From contig NZ_CP068595.1 in assembly GCF_016772475.1 (NCBI RefSeq), forward strand, positions 7,130,001 to 7,194,000: a DNA stretch of 64,000 bases, in the 5' to 3' direction. Below are positions 44,595 through 54,313 of the stretch, piece after piece (position 1 is the first letter of the stretch; each line of letters opens with the position of its first letter). The notes beneath the pieces are model-generated. The model did not search any database. It saw nothing but the letters and a program-made list of their open reading frames with translations, and was not told the DNA's origin. The DNA comes from Paenibacillus sonchi. Its GTDB lineage: Bacteria; Bacillota; Bacilli; Paenibacillales; Paenibacillaceae. Made by a program: the position numbers and the translations under genes.

Positions 44595-45650
44595 TCAAAA
44601 CGGGGGCTCCGCAGAAACCGCAGGATTCCCGCTCTTCCCCAGCAGCTCCTGAATTGCAGTCTCGAATTGATCCAAACTGTACTTGCGTGTGATCAGGGAA
44701 GCTACCTCCGGAACGTCTTTTGCAAACTGCAGGGCATCCTCAAAGGTGTTCAGATATTCACCGGCCCCCAGCAGCCGTACTGCGTTCTGGGTATAATAAG
44801 TTGGTGAGATGGTGTACTTATATCGTCCGTTTATCCCGAAGGGAATGATCGTGCCGCCGCGCTCCACCCACTGCTCCGCCATCTCCATCTGTGTGCCCAC
44901 CGCATCAATTACGATGTCAAATTTCTTATCACCCAGAATGCGGAACACCCGCTCTGCGGTCAGCTCCTCCGGCGGGCAGGCATAGTCTGAGATTTGCTGT
45001 GCCTTTGCCAGTCGTCCTTCATTAATTTCTATTGAAACAGTGGTGCACCCTATGCGTTTAGCAACAAATTGACACAGTAATCCCATCGGACCCGAACCAA
45101 GGATTAATACCGCATCTCCTTTTTTAGCTCTGGCTTCCCGGAAGTTATGGAGAACACAGGCGAGGGGTTCAGTGGCCAATGCCGCTTCCCAGCTCATCTG
45201 CTCAGGTAATTTGTGTAAAAATTTTTCTTCTGAAACGAACCATGGAGCAAAAGTTCCATTTTTATTCAACCCGGCAATCGGCATACCTTGTCCATCCGTT
45301 CCTGTGCAGAGATGCAGTTTGCCTTGAAGGCAGAACCTGCATTTGCCGCAGCTGTGATTGGGATCAACAACGACTCTGTCGCCTGCTTTTAAGCTTGTTA
45401 CTTTGCTGCCGGTTTCAATAACAGTACCTACGGCTTCATGACCGCGTATCACTCCGGGAACACCAGGCTCCTTACCTGTGATGACTGCCAGATCAGTTCC
45501 GCAGATGCCCGTCATATGGATCTTCACTTTGACATCAGTAGCAAGCGTGATCACCGGGATGTCCTGTTCGGACAGATTCAGCCTCTGAGAATTCCATACC
45601 AACGCCGGCATCTTACGCGATTCTGCATATTCAGCATTTTCTGATTTCAT
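44595..45650 (-). CDS. Zinc-type medium-chain dehydrogenase
   Basis: 351 residues. GHEAVGTVIETGS and ICGTDL give the catalytic zinc region; CGKCRFCLQGKLHLC gives the four Cys of the structural zinc lobe. The Rossmann motif is LILGSGPMGLL, followed by an acidic SIEINEGR that suggests NAD preference. It resembles sorbitol/threonine dehydrogenases and would oxidise a polyol or sugar alcohol. First gene of the operon; a palindromic operator lies about 145 bases upstream. Confidence 0.92.
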   Translation of the reverse strand: MKSENAEYAESRKMPALVWNSQRLNLSEQDIPVITLATDVKVKIHMTGICGTDLAVITGKEPGVPGVIRGHEAVGTVIETGSKVTSLKAGDRVVVDPNHSCGKCRFCLQGKLHLCTGTDGQGMPIAGLNKNGTFAPWFVSEEKFLHKLPEQMSWEAALATEPLACVLHNFREARAKKGDAVLILGSGPMGLLCQFVAKRIGCTTVSIEINEGRLAKAQQISDYACPPEELTAERVFRILGDKKFDIVIDAVGTQMEMAEQWVERGGTIIPFGINGRYKYTISPTYYTQNAVRLLGAGEYLNTFEDALQFAKDVPEVASLITRKYSLDQFETAIQELLGKSGNPAVSAEPPF

Positions 45651-45794
45651 TGCTCCATATCCTTTCTTTTTTCACATCCGCTTTTCTATTACATTTAATT
45701 GCATTTCTTTACAATTTCTTACTTTCCCTTTCTTTTCTTTTCATTTAGTTGCAAAACATCTCCTTCAGCTCCGGATAACGAAACTTTTGATCTC

Positions 45795-45810
45795 GTGCAA
45801 ACGTTTGTGC
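45795..45810. promoter_or_regulatory. LacI-type operator upstream of the dehydrogenase operon
   Basis: GTGCAAACGTTTGTGC contains the perfect palindrome CAAACGTTTG. The regulator gene is not in the neighbourhood; CcpA is possible but two cre positions do not fit. Confidence 0.6.
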
Positions 45811-45956
45811 AATTGCTTTTTTATCCTAGCACACTTTTTTTAAAAAGTAAGGGAAATTTTGTCGAATTTTAGCAATACTCGTATTTTTTACAATCCAACT
45901 CATAAAATGCGATCCTGCCCTCTTCCTGAACTGAAGAATCCGGGCCAGCATAACAA

Positions 45957-45998
45957 GTGGAAACGCTGTACCGTCCTTGAATAAGGACAGCACCGTTT
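45957..45998. repeat. AAACGCTG..CGTCC hairpin repeat
   Basis: GTGGAAACGCTGTACCGTCC then TTGAATAAGGACAGCACC. It resembles 37166-37200 and 57097-57143. The remainder of 45651-46574 holds the operator, a hexamer array and a repeat cluster, with no supported gene. Confidence 0.5.
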
Positions 45999-46099
45999 GT
46001 TTAGCCCTCGGACAAGTAACCGAGCCAGCTAGCGCTGGCGGATAAGTAATGCCTCTTATCGTACCGGCTGCGTTGCGGGCAGGACAGGCTAAGGCAATT

Positions 46100-46165
46100 G
46101 CGTCTGCGTCTGCGTCTGCGTCTGCGTTTGCGTCTGCGTTTGCGTCTGCGTTTGCGTCTGCGTTT
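46100..46165. repeat. Hexanucleotide tandem repeat TGCGTC/T
   Basis: Eleven consecutive hexamers, alternating TGCGTC and TGCGTT in the second half, decaying into GTTTGTG. It would encode an Arg-Leu repeat in one frame but has no ribosome site. Confidence 0.9.
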
Positions 46166-46199
46166 GGTTTGTGTTTGTGTGCTGCCTGCCTGTTTGTTT

Positions 46200-46390
46200 G
46201 TTAGCGGACTGAGCAGTCCTTATTCCTTGCCAAAATCAACTTTAGGCAAGCTAACGGACACCAGTGCTCTTATGTGCTGATATTTGTCCCATTTCAGCCT
46301 GCTGGAGAGAAAATAAGCGCGCTCTGGTCCGTTAGCCCTGCGCCAAGTCCCCCTACCGCTAAAATAACGGCGTTACAGTCCGTATGGATC
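46200..46390. repeat. Cluster of GCGGAC...GTCCG intergenic repeat elements
   Basis: TAGCGGACTGAGCAGTCC, CTAACGGACACCAGTGCTC, CTGGTCCGTTAGCC and AATAACGGCGTTACAGTCCG follow each other in both orientations, and share the core words of the long repeat at 37393 and 57407. Confidence 0.5.
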
Positions 46391-46431
46391 AGGAATAGTG
46401 GCTCTTCGATGATTACTCTGGTGCTTTCCCG

Positions 46432-46457
46432 CAAAAAAAACGGCCCTTTCGGACCGT
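46432..46457 (-). terminator. Terminator of aldA
   Basis: On the minus strand ACGGTCC-GAAA-GGGCCGT is followed by eight T; it lies 118 bases past the aldA stop. Confidence 0.8.
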
Positions 46458-46574
46458 ATCGGATAAGTTCATTATTCATTTTCTATATATATACTTAACT
46501 TCCAGATAATGTTTGTACCTCCGGCCGCTGCCCATCTGCAGATTTCTTGATTGTATACCGCTGTAATACAAATT

Positions 46575-48020
46575 TCAGTTGACCGATTGATCATACTGCA
46601 AATATACCACGTGGGTCTGCAGGTATTCGTTCAAGCCGTGTTTGCCGTCCGCGCCGCCGATGCCGGATTTTCTCCAGCCCGCATGGAAGCCTTGCATTGC
46701 TTCAAAGTTCTCGCGGTTAATATAGGTTTCTCCGTATTTGAGACGCTTGATGACTTTCATGGCGACGTTCAGATTCCGGGTATACAGGGAAGAGGTCAGC
46801 CCAAACTCACTGTCATTGGCAAGCGCAATCGCTTCATCCAGGTTCGAGAAGGATATGACCGGGATGACCGGCCCGAAGATTTCTTCCTGGACGATCTCCA
46901 TCTCATTGGTGGCACCAGTTATAACCGTAGGCTCAAAAAAGCTGCCTGCCCCCTCCACTTTTTTACCGCCAAGGGCGATTTGGGCCCCCTCCTGTACCGC
47001 GCGGTCAACCTTTTGCTGCACCGATTCTTGGGCTGCCTTATTAATCAGCGGACCCATCTGAATATCCGTGTCTTTCAGCGGATCGCCATACTTCACCGCT
47101 TTCATCGCCTCAACCAGACGGCTGGTGAATTCGTCCTTGATCTTTTCATGCACATAGACCCGCTCCGCACAGTTGCAGACCTGCCCGGTATTAATCACCC
47201 GGGAATCCACAATCGCTTTGATCGCCAGGTCCAGATCGGCGTCGTCCATTACAATGGCCGGTGCCTTGCCGCCAAGCTCCAGACTGACCTTGATGATATT
47301 TTCGGCTGCGGCCTCCATCACCTTTTGTCCGGCCGGCACGCTGCCCGTCAGACTGACCATCCCAACCTTAGGGTTGCTCGCTAATTCATTGCCTACTTCT
47401 CCGCCTTTGCCTGTAACCAGGTTGAACACCCCTTGGGGAAGACCGGCTTTGTCAACAATTTGGGCAAACGCCACTGCATTGTTTGGAGATTCAGCACTGG
47501 GCTTGACGACAATTGTATTTCCGGTAATCAGCGCCGGCGCCATTTTTCTGGCAATCAAAAAGAATGGAAAATTCCAAGGGAGGATGCCGGTAGTGACCCC
47601 AATCGCCCGTTTGAACACAAAAATATTCTCATTATCCCGGTCACTCTGAACAATCTCACCTTCATACCGGCGTGCCCATTCTGCCATATAGTCCATATAA
47701 TCCGCTGTAAAGTTAACCTCGACCGTGGACAGTTCCAATGTCTTGCCTACCTCTTCGGAGATCAGTCTGGCCAGGCTGTCCGCCTCCGCCCGAATCCCTT
47801 CGGCAATGGCATGAAGATACTTCCCTCTCTCCACCGCAGGCGTTTCTTCCCAGGCAGTCTGGGCCTTATCCGCTGCATGGATGGCACGGACCACGTCATT
47901 CCTTGTAGCTTTGGGGACCTGTGAAATGACTTCATCTGTTGCCGGATTGGTGACATCCATCCACTCTTTGCCTTCTGACTCGGTAAACTGGCCGTCGATA
48001 TACATCAAATGTTTTTCCAC
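46575..48020 (-). CDS. aldA: Lactaldehyde/glycolaldehyde dehydrogenase
   Basis: 481 residues from a GTG start at 48020 with GGGGGAG upstream. The aldehyde dehydrogenase motifs are GILPWNFPFFLIARKMAPAL, the NAD loop LTGSVPAGQKV, the Glu region LELGGKAPAIV and the nucleophile Cys in NTGQVCNCAERV. The C-terminal run INRENFEAMQGFHAGWRKSG, then GADGKHGLNEYLQTHVVYLQ, is nearly that of E. coli AldA. It oxidises L-lactaldehyde (from fucose or rhamnose breakdown) to L-lactate with NAD+. It is divergent from lutABC, which uses that lactate, and a cre site lies between them. Confidence 0.93.
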   Translation of the reverse strand: MEKHLMYIDGQFTESEGKEWMDVTNPATDEVISQVPKATRNDVVRAIHAADKAQTAWEETPAVERGKYLHAIAEGIRAEADSLARLISEEVGKTLELSTVEVNFTADYMDYMAEWARRYEGEIVQSDRDNENIFVFKRAIGVTTGILPWNFPFFLIARKMAPALITGNTIVVKPSAESPNNAVAFAQIVDKAGLPQGVFNLVTGKGGEVGNELASNPKVGMVSLTGSVPAGQKVMEAAAENIIKVSLELGGKAPAIVMDDADLDLAIKAIVDSRVINTGQVCNCAERVYVHEKIKDEFTSRLVEAMKAVKYGDPLKDTDIQMGPLINKAAQESVQQKVDRAVQEGAQIALGGKKVEGAGSFFEPTVITGATNEMEIVQEEIFGPVIPVISFSNLDEAIALANDSEFGLTSSLYTRNLNVAMKVIKRLKYGETYINRENFEAMQGFHAGWRKSGIGGADGKHGLNEYLQTHVVYLQYDQSVN

Positions 48021-48065
48021 TGTTTCTCCCCCTTAAGGTAGATCATTCCATTTACTCTTCCACAG

Positions 48066-48079
48066 TGTAAACGTTATCA
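48066..48079. promoter_or_regulatory. cre site (CcpA box) between aldA and lutA
   Basis: TGTAAACGTTATCA matches the Bacillus cre consensus TGNAANCGNWNNCA at every fixed position. It lies 46 bases upstream of aldA and 109 bases upstream of lutA, so glucose repression of one or both is likely. Confidence 0.8.
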
Positions 48080-48187
48080 ATATTTTTTGTCAACAAGATT
48101 CACATTTATTATTTGTTTTTGTGTTGTTTTTTATTGACTTTTTGAGTTAAGCTATTGTTGTGAAGGCTGCGATTGGAGGGATAGGAA

Positions 48188-48952
48188 ATGAAAGTCAGTA
48201 TTTTTTCGACCTGTGTAGTGGACCTTATGACCCCGAATGTCGGGATTGCTATGGTTCAGGTTCTCGAAAGGCTGGGCTGTGAAATCGATTTTCCCGCTTC
48301 GCAGGTGTGCTGCGGCCAACCCACCTACAACAGCGGTTATCTGGAAGATTCCAAGCTTGCTATGAAAAATATGATGCGGGCCTTTGAGCATTCCGATTAT
48401 GTTGTAGGTCCGTCCGGCTCCTGCATCGCCATGTTCCATGAATACCCGAAAATTTTCAAGGGAGATCCCCAATGGGAGTTGAAAGCGGTTGCGTTAAAGG
48501 AGAAAGCGTATGAGTTCACACAATTCATCGTCCGGGTGCTCGGCATTACCGATGTGGGTGCAAGTCTGGAGGGGACCGCAACCTACCACCGCTCCTGCCA
48601 TATGACAAGACTGCTGGGCGAAAGGGAAACCCCGTTCCAATTGCTTGAGCAGGTGCAGGGACTGCAAATGGAGCCGCTGAAGAACAGCGATAATTGCTGC
48701 GGCTTTGGAGGAACCTTTTCGGTAAAAATGCCGGACATCTCTGAGCAGATGGTCAATGAAAAATGCGGTTGTGTAACCGAAACCGGAGCGGACATCCTGA
48801 TCAGTGCGGATATGGGCTGCTTGCTGAACATCGGGGGCCGCCTGTCCCGTAAGGGAGAACCCGTAAAAATCATGCACATTGCAGAAGTGCTGAATCATCA
48901 CAACCCTGCTGCTAAAAAGGAGGAAGCCGGACATGAGCCTGCAAACGGATAG
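48188..48952 (+). CDS. lutA: L-lactate utilisation protein LutA
   Basis: 254 residues. Two cysteine-rich CCG motifs are present ([12 protein letters not shown] and [16 protein letters not shown]), characteristic of LutA/GlcF-type redox subunits. GGAGGG lies eight bases before the ATG. It overlaps lutB by 20 bases. LutABC is the iron-sulfur L-lactate oxidising complex that converts lactate to pyruvate. Confidence 0.96.
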   Translation: MKVSIFSTCVVDLMTPNVGIAMVQVLERLGCEIDFPASQVCCGQPTYNSGYLEDSKLAMKNMMRAFEHSDYVVGPSGSCIAMFHEYPKIFKGDPQWELKAVALKEKAYEFTQFIVRVLGITDVGASLEGTATYHRSCHMTRLLGERETPFQLLEQVQGLQMEPLKNSDNCCGFGGTFSVKMPDISEQMVNEKCGCVTETGADILISADMGCLLNIGGRLSRKGEPVKIMHIAEVLNHHNPAAKKEEAGHEPANG

Positions 48953-50360
48953 GCGGGAATTCAACGAACGGACTACAGACGGCATCGGCAATCCTTTTAT
49001 GAGAAACGCTGTAAGCTCAGCCCAGGACAGCCTGAAGACCAGGCGCCTGTCCGCCGCAACCGCTCTTGGAGACTGGGAACAGTGGCGTACTCTAGGCCAG
49101 CAAATCCGCCAGCACACGCTGAAGCATCTAGATTATTACCTGGGGCAGTTAGCGGATAACATTGAGAAAAAGGGCGGACATATTTATTTTGCCAAAACCA
49201 AAGAAGAAGCGAGCGGCTATATCCGGGATATCATCGTCCAGAAAAAAGCTAAAAAAATCGTCAAATCCAAATCGATGGTCACCGAGGAAATTGAAATGAA
49301 CCATGTCCTGATGGAAGCCGGCTGTGAATTGACCGAGACGGATCTGGGTGAATACATCCTCCAGATGGATGATTGGGACCCGCCTTCGCATATTGTGGCC
49401 CCTGCGCTGCATAAGGACCGGAGGCAAATTCGAAAAGTGTTCACGGAGAAGCTTGGATACACCGGCGACGAGAGTCCCGTGAATCTTGCCCGTTATGCCC
49501 GGACGGTGCTGCGGCAGAAGTTCCTGGAAGCGGATGTCGGGATCACCGGCTGTAATTTCGCCGTCGCCAACCTGGGCGCGATCAATCTGGTGACCAATGA
49601 AGGCAACGGTGACCTCACCGCCGCCATACCGAAAACGCATATCGCGGTGATGGGCATGGAGCGCATTGTGCCGACGCTTGAAGAGATGGAAGTGCTGGAC
49701 AATCTGCTCTGCCGCAGTGCGGTCGGGCAAAAATTGACCAGCTATATCTCAGTCATCGGGCCCTCTGCGTCCGGGGAGACGGATGGTCCTGAGGACTTCC
49801 ATCTGGTGGTTGTGGACAACGGCCGCTCCGGGATTCTCGGCAGCGAATTCAACGAAGCCCTGCAATGCATCCGCTGCGGCGCCTGTCTTAATGTCTGCCC
49901 GGTCTACCGCCATATCGGCGGCCATGCCTACGGGTCCATTTATCCGGGTCCGATCGGAGCGGTAATCACCCCGCTGCTGGGCGGCTACGATGACTATAAA
50001 GAGCTGCCTTTTGCCTCCAGCCTGTGCGCCGCTTGTACGGATGTCTGTCCGGTCAAAATCCCGCTGCATGAGCAGCTGATTCTGCACCGCCAGAATATTG
50101 TACAGGAAAAACGCACCAGTGCTGCAGAAAGGCTCCAGATGAAGACAGCCGGAAGGCTGCTGGCCTCCCAGGCTTTGTTCGGCAAAGCCCTGCGGTTTGC
50201 CAACCCGGCCAGCCGGCTGATCAGCAGGCATGGACGAATTGCAAGAGGACCGCAGCTGGTCCGCGGCTGGATCAACGCCCGTGATCTCAGCCAGCCGGTC
50301 AGGCAGCAGGACAGCTTCCGGGCCTGGTTTGACAAACGCAAAGGGAGGGAGGGTCAATGA
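48933..50360 (+). CDS. lutB: L-lactate utilisation iron-sulfur protein LutB
   Basis: 475 residues. An N-terminal LUD domain (about 60-290) is followed by two 4Fe-4S motifs, [19 protein letters not shown] and [14 protein letters not shown], and a C-terminal DUF3390-type tail. AAGGAGG precedes the ATG inside lutA. The stop overlaps the lutC start by four bases (ATGA), showing coupled translation of the three subunits. Confidence 0.96.
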   Translation: MSLQTDRREFNERTTDGIGNPFMRNAVSSAQDSLKTRRLSAATALGDWEQWRTLGQQIRQHTLKHLDYYLGQLADNIEKKGGHIYFAKTKEEASGYIRDIIVQKKAKKIVKSKSMVTEEIEMNHVLMEAGCELTETDLGEYILQMDDWDPPSHIVAPALHKDRRQIRKVFTEKLGYTGDESPVNLARYARTVLRQKFLEADVGITGCNFAVANLGAINLVTNEGNGDLTAAIPKTHIAVMGMERIVPTLEEMEVLDNLLCRSAVGQKLTSYISVIGPSASGETDGPEDFHLVVVDNGRSGILGSEFNEALQCIRCGACLNVCPVYRHIGGHAYGSIYPGPIGAVITPLLGGYDDYKELPFASSLCAACTDVCPVKIPLHEQLILHRQNIVQEKRTSAAERLQMKTAGRLLASQALFGKALRFANPASRLISRHGRIARGPQLVRGWINARDLSQPVRQQDSFRAWFDKRKGREGQ

Positions 50361-51027
50361 CGGCATCCAACAAGGATTCATTCTTAAACACAATTGCCTC
50401 CAAGCTGGGGCGGGAGCGTATCTACGACGTTCAGCGGCCGGACTTGCAGGCCATGGCTCCGGACAGCTACGGCAGTTTAACAGCCGGTGAGCTGATAGAG
50501 ATTCTGAAGGAGCAGTGCTTTTTCATTCACACGCAGGTGATTGAATCAAACGCGGAAATCTTGCAGAAAACATTGGATGATCTGATCGCTGCGAATGGCG
50601 GAGGCAGTGTAATCACTTCCGGAGATGCCCGGTTTGCCGAATATGGGCTGGAATTCGCAAATGCTTCCGTCTGGGAGGAAGCGGCAGGAAGGGAGCAGAA
50701 TATTCTGCGCTCCGCAGCGGCCAATACGGCGATTGTCTTTGCCGACTATGCGCTGGCCGAGTCGGGTACGATTGTTGTCGAGAGCCGCCCGGATCAAGGG
50801 CGCGCCCTGCATTTTCTGCCTGCCCATTATATTGCGGTGATTGAAAAAAGCGGCTCATGCTCCGCTCGACCCAGGCTGCAGCAGATCTGAACCGGCGGAT
50901 TCAGGCGGGGGAGCCGCTGGGTTCCTCGATCAATTTCATTTCCGGGCCTTCGAATTCGGCCGATATTGAAATGCAGCTCGTTGTCGGGGTGCATGGTCCG
51001 CTGCGGGCGGCCTATGTGCTTATCTAG
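50357..51027 (+). pseudogene. lutC: L-lactate utilisation protein LutC, frameshifted
   Basis: The ATG at 50357 overlaps the lutB stop. The LUD-domain sequence ([35 protein letters not shown]) runs to about 50850, where one missing base, probably a C in AGCCGGCTC, breaks the frame. The next frame continues as [16 protein letters not shown], then [20 protein letters not shown] and [14 protein letters not shown] to the stop at 51025-51027. Joined length is about 223 residues, normal for LutC. The intact operon partners make a sequencing error more likely than loss of function. Confidence 0.9.
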
Positions 51028-51043
51028 CGATTCATTTAGCAGA

Positions 51044-51799
51044 TCACTCCTTTTTAGCGATAATCATAAACCGGTTCACATTCTCATAACCATATTTCAG
51101 GTAATTAAGCGGCAGCTTGCGGGCAGGAATGAAATTCCGGCGGGTATCGAATATGCGGAACCCTGCGTGCAATAGAGCCTGTTCATCTGCTTCAGGCCGG
51201 AGTACATTTACAAACGGCAGTTCACTGAGCAGGCTTTTTTCCCTGCTGCTGCGCTGCCGGATTCTTTTTTCCGTAATCAGAATCAGCATCCAGGATAAAG
51301 CGTACCAGAGCCTGCGGAATAATGACTTGTTCTCCTTATACATATAGTTGCCGTCAAAAACAATCAGAGTCCCGCCCGGCTTCAGAATGCGGTGCCACTC
51401 CGCATAGGCCTTCTGCGGATCGGGCAGCGTCCACACCATATCACGGCAGACGACTGCGTCGAAGCTGTTATCCGGCTCGGCAGTTAAATCCGCTGCATCG
51501 CCCACATATGCCTGGACTTTGCATCCATAGCGGTCAAAGTTTCGCGAAGCCCGTTCAATCATTCCCCGTGAAGCATCCACTGCTGTTGCCTGATGCCCCA
51601 TCTGTGACAAGAGGATAGAGAAAAATCCCGGACCTGTTCCTACATCAAGTACTTTTTGCCGGGATTTGAGGCCCATTCCCTGAATAAGCAGCTGCTTCCA
51701 CAGTCTGACGGTTTTCCTGCTGCGGAATTGAGTCTGGATCACCTTGTCATAACCAACCGAGCTGGAGGTCCAATATTTAGAGATTTCTTTTAGCATCAT
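51044..51799 (-). CDS. Class I SAM-dependent methyltransferase, last gene of the Zur-box ABC operon
   Basis: 251 residues. The SAM motif I is VLDVGTGPGFFSILL, motif II region ATAVDASRGMIERA, then DSFDAVV-type motif (NSFDAVVCRDMVWTLPDP) and ILKPGGTLIVFDGNY. Its ATG overlaps the stop of the binding-protein gene by four bases, so it is translationally coupled to the importer. A methyltransferase in this place suggests that it modifies the imported ligand or metal complex, or a precursor of a metallophore. Substrate unknown. Confidence 0.92.
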   Translation of the reverse strand: MMLKEISKYWTSSSVGYDKVIQTQFRSRKTVRLWKQLLIQGMGLKSRQKVLDVGTGPGFFSILLSQMGHQATAVDASRGMIERASRNFDRYGCKVQAYVGDAADLTAEPDNSFDAVVCRDMVWTLPDPQKAYAEWHRILKPGGTLIVFDGNYMYKENKSLFRRLWYALSWMLILITEKRIRQRSSREKSLLSELPFVNVLRPEADEQALLHAGFRIFDTRRNFIPARKLPLNYLKYGYENVNRFMIIAKKE

Positions 51800-53475
51800 T
51801 CTTCACCTATGTCCAGCTGATTCCAGAAAACCGGTGTGAAGGTGGTGTACCCGGGCTTGAAACCCTTCACCCGCTTGTTCACCGCCATGACCTCTTCCGG
51901 AAAGTATAGGGCTCCAAACATGGCTTCCCCATACAGCCTGCCAAAGATCGAGTCATAAGCCTTTTGCCTCACCAGCAGATCCGTACTTCCTACCGCTGTA
52001 TCAATGAATGATTCCAATTCAGCGTCCGACCAAGCAACAGCCGGTGCCTCCGCAGTCCTATGGAACAGGGACAGGAGAAAGGCATGCGGATTATAAGCAT
52101 CGTCGTAGGTACGGTACATAATAAGGTCGTATGCCTTGGTGGTCCATAATGCATCATAATACGCGTTAGGCTCAAGGATCTGAAGATTCACGGCAATACC
52201 TATCGCCTTCAGCTCGGACTGGACCAGCTCACTGACGGATTTCCATTCCGGAAACTCGGCTTGCTGCAGTACAAAACTAAACTCCAGCGCCGCGCCGTCC
52301 TTTTCAACGATTCCATCCCCATTAGAATCGCTATAACCGGCTTCTGCAAGAAGCTGTTTTGCTTCATCCGGGTCGAAGCCATACCAGGTATTATTCTGAT
52401 CTGTCACATAGGGTACGGTTAAGGGGAATAGACCTTTGGCTTCGCTGCCGATACCATCCAGCAGATCATCGATAATGCTTTTTTTGTTGATGGCTAAATT
52501 AATGGCTTTGCGCACGTTCAGGTCCTGCAGAGCCGGAGTGTTGTAATTAAAAATCAGGAAATGCGAATTTGTTCCTGGTGCTTTTTGCAGACTCAAACTG
52601 GAGTCGCCTTCGATAACCGGTACGCTTTCTACCGGAAGCTTGCCGGGCTGGCCTCCTGCAATATCTACAGCCCCGCTTTGCAGCGCCAGCACTCTGGATT
52701 GCGGATCAGGAATAACCTTGAGAATAATCTTGGACAGCTTGGGGGCCTCTCCCCAGTAATAAGGATTTCTGACGAGCACTGCCTCCTGATCCGTCTTATA
52801 GCTCTCCGCCATCCATGCCCCGGTGCCGACCGCTTTGACAAATTTCCCGGTAACCTCTCCGGCAGGTTCTACGGCAGAAGGGCTAATGATTCGAACCGGT
52901 CTTGCAAAAGACAACTCCGTAAGGAACGGATAATAGGTTTTGTTGAAGGTCATGGTGAGGGTATGGTCGTCTACAACATCCATAGACTGCAACGCTGCAG
53001 CTACATTCAACGAATTAGCCGGATCGTTCATCCAGCGTTCAAAAGAGAATTTAACCGCGGCGGCATTAAAATCAGTGCCATCCGAGAACTTCACCCCATG
53101 GCGAAGATGAAAAGTATACACTTTTCCGTCTTCGGATATGTCCCAGGACTCTGCCAATGCCGGCAGAATGCTGCCTTTTTCCCCATACTCCACTAATCCG
53201 TCATAGATCATCGCATGTACACTCATCGCACCTTTATAGGCACCGGCATCGAGCTGATCTATACCAGGGTCTGCCGATATGGCTACAGTGACCGCTTTCT
53301 CCCGCCCTTCGGAGGGTTGGCCTGTTGCATCGCTGTTATTGCTGTTGCTGCTGCACCCCGCAATCATTATGAATGCAGCCAGTATGATCATTATCAAAGA
53401 TTGGGTTAAGCCTCTGATTCGCTTTGAATTTCTTGCCATCTCTAATGTAACTCTCCTTCTTCTAATTTCGGTCAT
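51796..53475 (-). CDS. Nickel/peptide-class (family 5) binding lipoprotein of the Zur-box importer
   Basis: Up to 559 residues. A start at 53475 overlaps nikE by 14 bases; the internal ATG at 53439 gives a better lipoprotein signal (MARNSKRIRGLTQS, then lipobox IAGC). The mature part is a family-5 binding protein of the NikA/OppA/CntA type: GLVEYGEKGSILPALAESWD, LRHGVKFSDGTDFNAAAVKF and NVRKAINLAINKKSI. With the Zur box ahead of the operon, the cargo is more likely zinc or a zinc-metallophore complex than nickel or peptide. Confidence 0.88.
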   Translation of the reverse strand: MTEIRRRRVTLEMARNSKRIRGLTQSLIMIILAAFIMIAGCSSNSNNSDATGQPSEGREKAVTVAISADPGIDQLDAGAYKGAMSVHAMIYDGLVEYGEKGSILPALAESWDISEDGKVYTFHLRHGVKFSDGTDFNAAAVKFSFERWMNDPANSLNVAAALQSMDVVDDHTLTMTFNKTYYPFLTELSFARPVRIISPSAVEPAGEVTGKFVKAVGTGAWMAESYKTDQEAVLVRNPYYWGEAPKLSKIILKVIPDPQSRVLALQSGAVDIAGGQPGKLPVESVPVIEGDSSLSLQKAPGTNSHFLIFNYNTPALQDLNVRKAINLAINKKSIIDDLLDGIGSEAKGLFPLTVPYVTDQNNTWYGFDPDEAKQLLAEAGYSDSNGDGIVEKDGAALEFSFVLQQAEFPEWKSVSELVQSELKAIGIAVNLQILEPNAYYDALWTTKAYDLIMYRTYDDAYNPHAFLLSLFHRTAEAPAVAWSDAELESFIDTAVGSTDLLVRQKAYDSIFGRLYGEAMFGALYFPEEVMAVNKRVKGFKPGYTTFTPVFWNQLDIGEE

Positions 53476-54276
53476 CTGACCTTCTTAGCCGGGGGTCCTG
53501 TACAGGCACCGAAGCTATAAGTTTTTGGGTATACGGATGGACCGCCTGCTTCATCAGTCCGCCGCCCGATTGCTCCTCCACAATCTGCCCCTGATGCATT
53601 ACAGCTGCCCTGTCACAGAAACGGCTGACGACTGACAGATCATGTGTAATAAAAATATAAGCCAGCCCCAGCTGAGCCTTCAGCTCCTGCAACAAATTCA
53701 TCATTTGCCTCCGCAGGCTGGCATCGAGACTGGAGAACGGCTCATCACAGATAATCAGCTCCGGGCGAAGCGCAATCGCTCTGGCAATGCCGATTCTTTG
53801 CTGCTGGCCCCCGCTGAGTTCATGCGGATAACGGTACATGTACCGCCCTTCGAGACCCACCAGCTCCAGCGTTTCTGCAATCCGGTCCCTGCGTGCCCCT
53901 GCATTTCCCATCCCGTAATTCCTTAACGGCTCGCCGATGATTTGCTCCACTGTAAACAGCGGGTTGAACGAAGCGAGGCTGTTCTGAAATACGACCTGCA
54001 GCTTGCCCCGAATTCTCCGCATTTTGCTTAAGCTCCAATCTGTGAAATCTGTACCCTGGTAGAGAACCCTTCCGGAGGACGGCCGTTCCAATCCAAGCAA
54101 TAAACGGGCCAGCGTGCTTTTACCACTGCCGCTTCCCCCACAAGTCCCAGATTTTCATGCGGCTTCAGCCGGAGCGACAGATGATTTACAGCCGCTACCT
54201 TTTGGATATCCGGCGTGAACCACCTCCCTTCCCGGCCATACACTTTACTCAGTTCTACAGCTTCGAGCAGATACAT
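53462..54276 (-). pseudogene. NikE/OppF-type ABC ATPase, frameshifted in Walker A
   Basis: The start ATG at 54276 (MYLLEAVELSKVYGREG) has AGGAGGGG five bases upstream. The frame breaks in the Walker A loop, where a run of five G (complement of 54135-54139) needs a sixth to give NLGLVGGSGSGKSTLARLLL. Downstream the protein is normal: signature ELSGGQQQRIGIARAIA, Walker B LIICDEPFSSLD and the switch His in FITHDLSVV. About 271 residues when joined. It is one of the two ATPases of the importer. Confidence 0.9.
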
Positions 54277-54313
54277 GTCTCCCCTCCTGAACAGATATAT
54301 ACTATTATGGTTG

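Noticed and set aside
46098..46280. Arg-Leu repeat protein frame
   Set aside because: It is simply a reading of the TGCGTY hexamer array, without ribosome site or conserved flanks.
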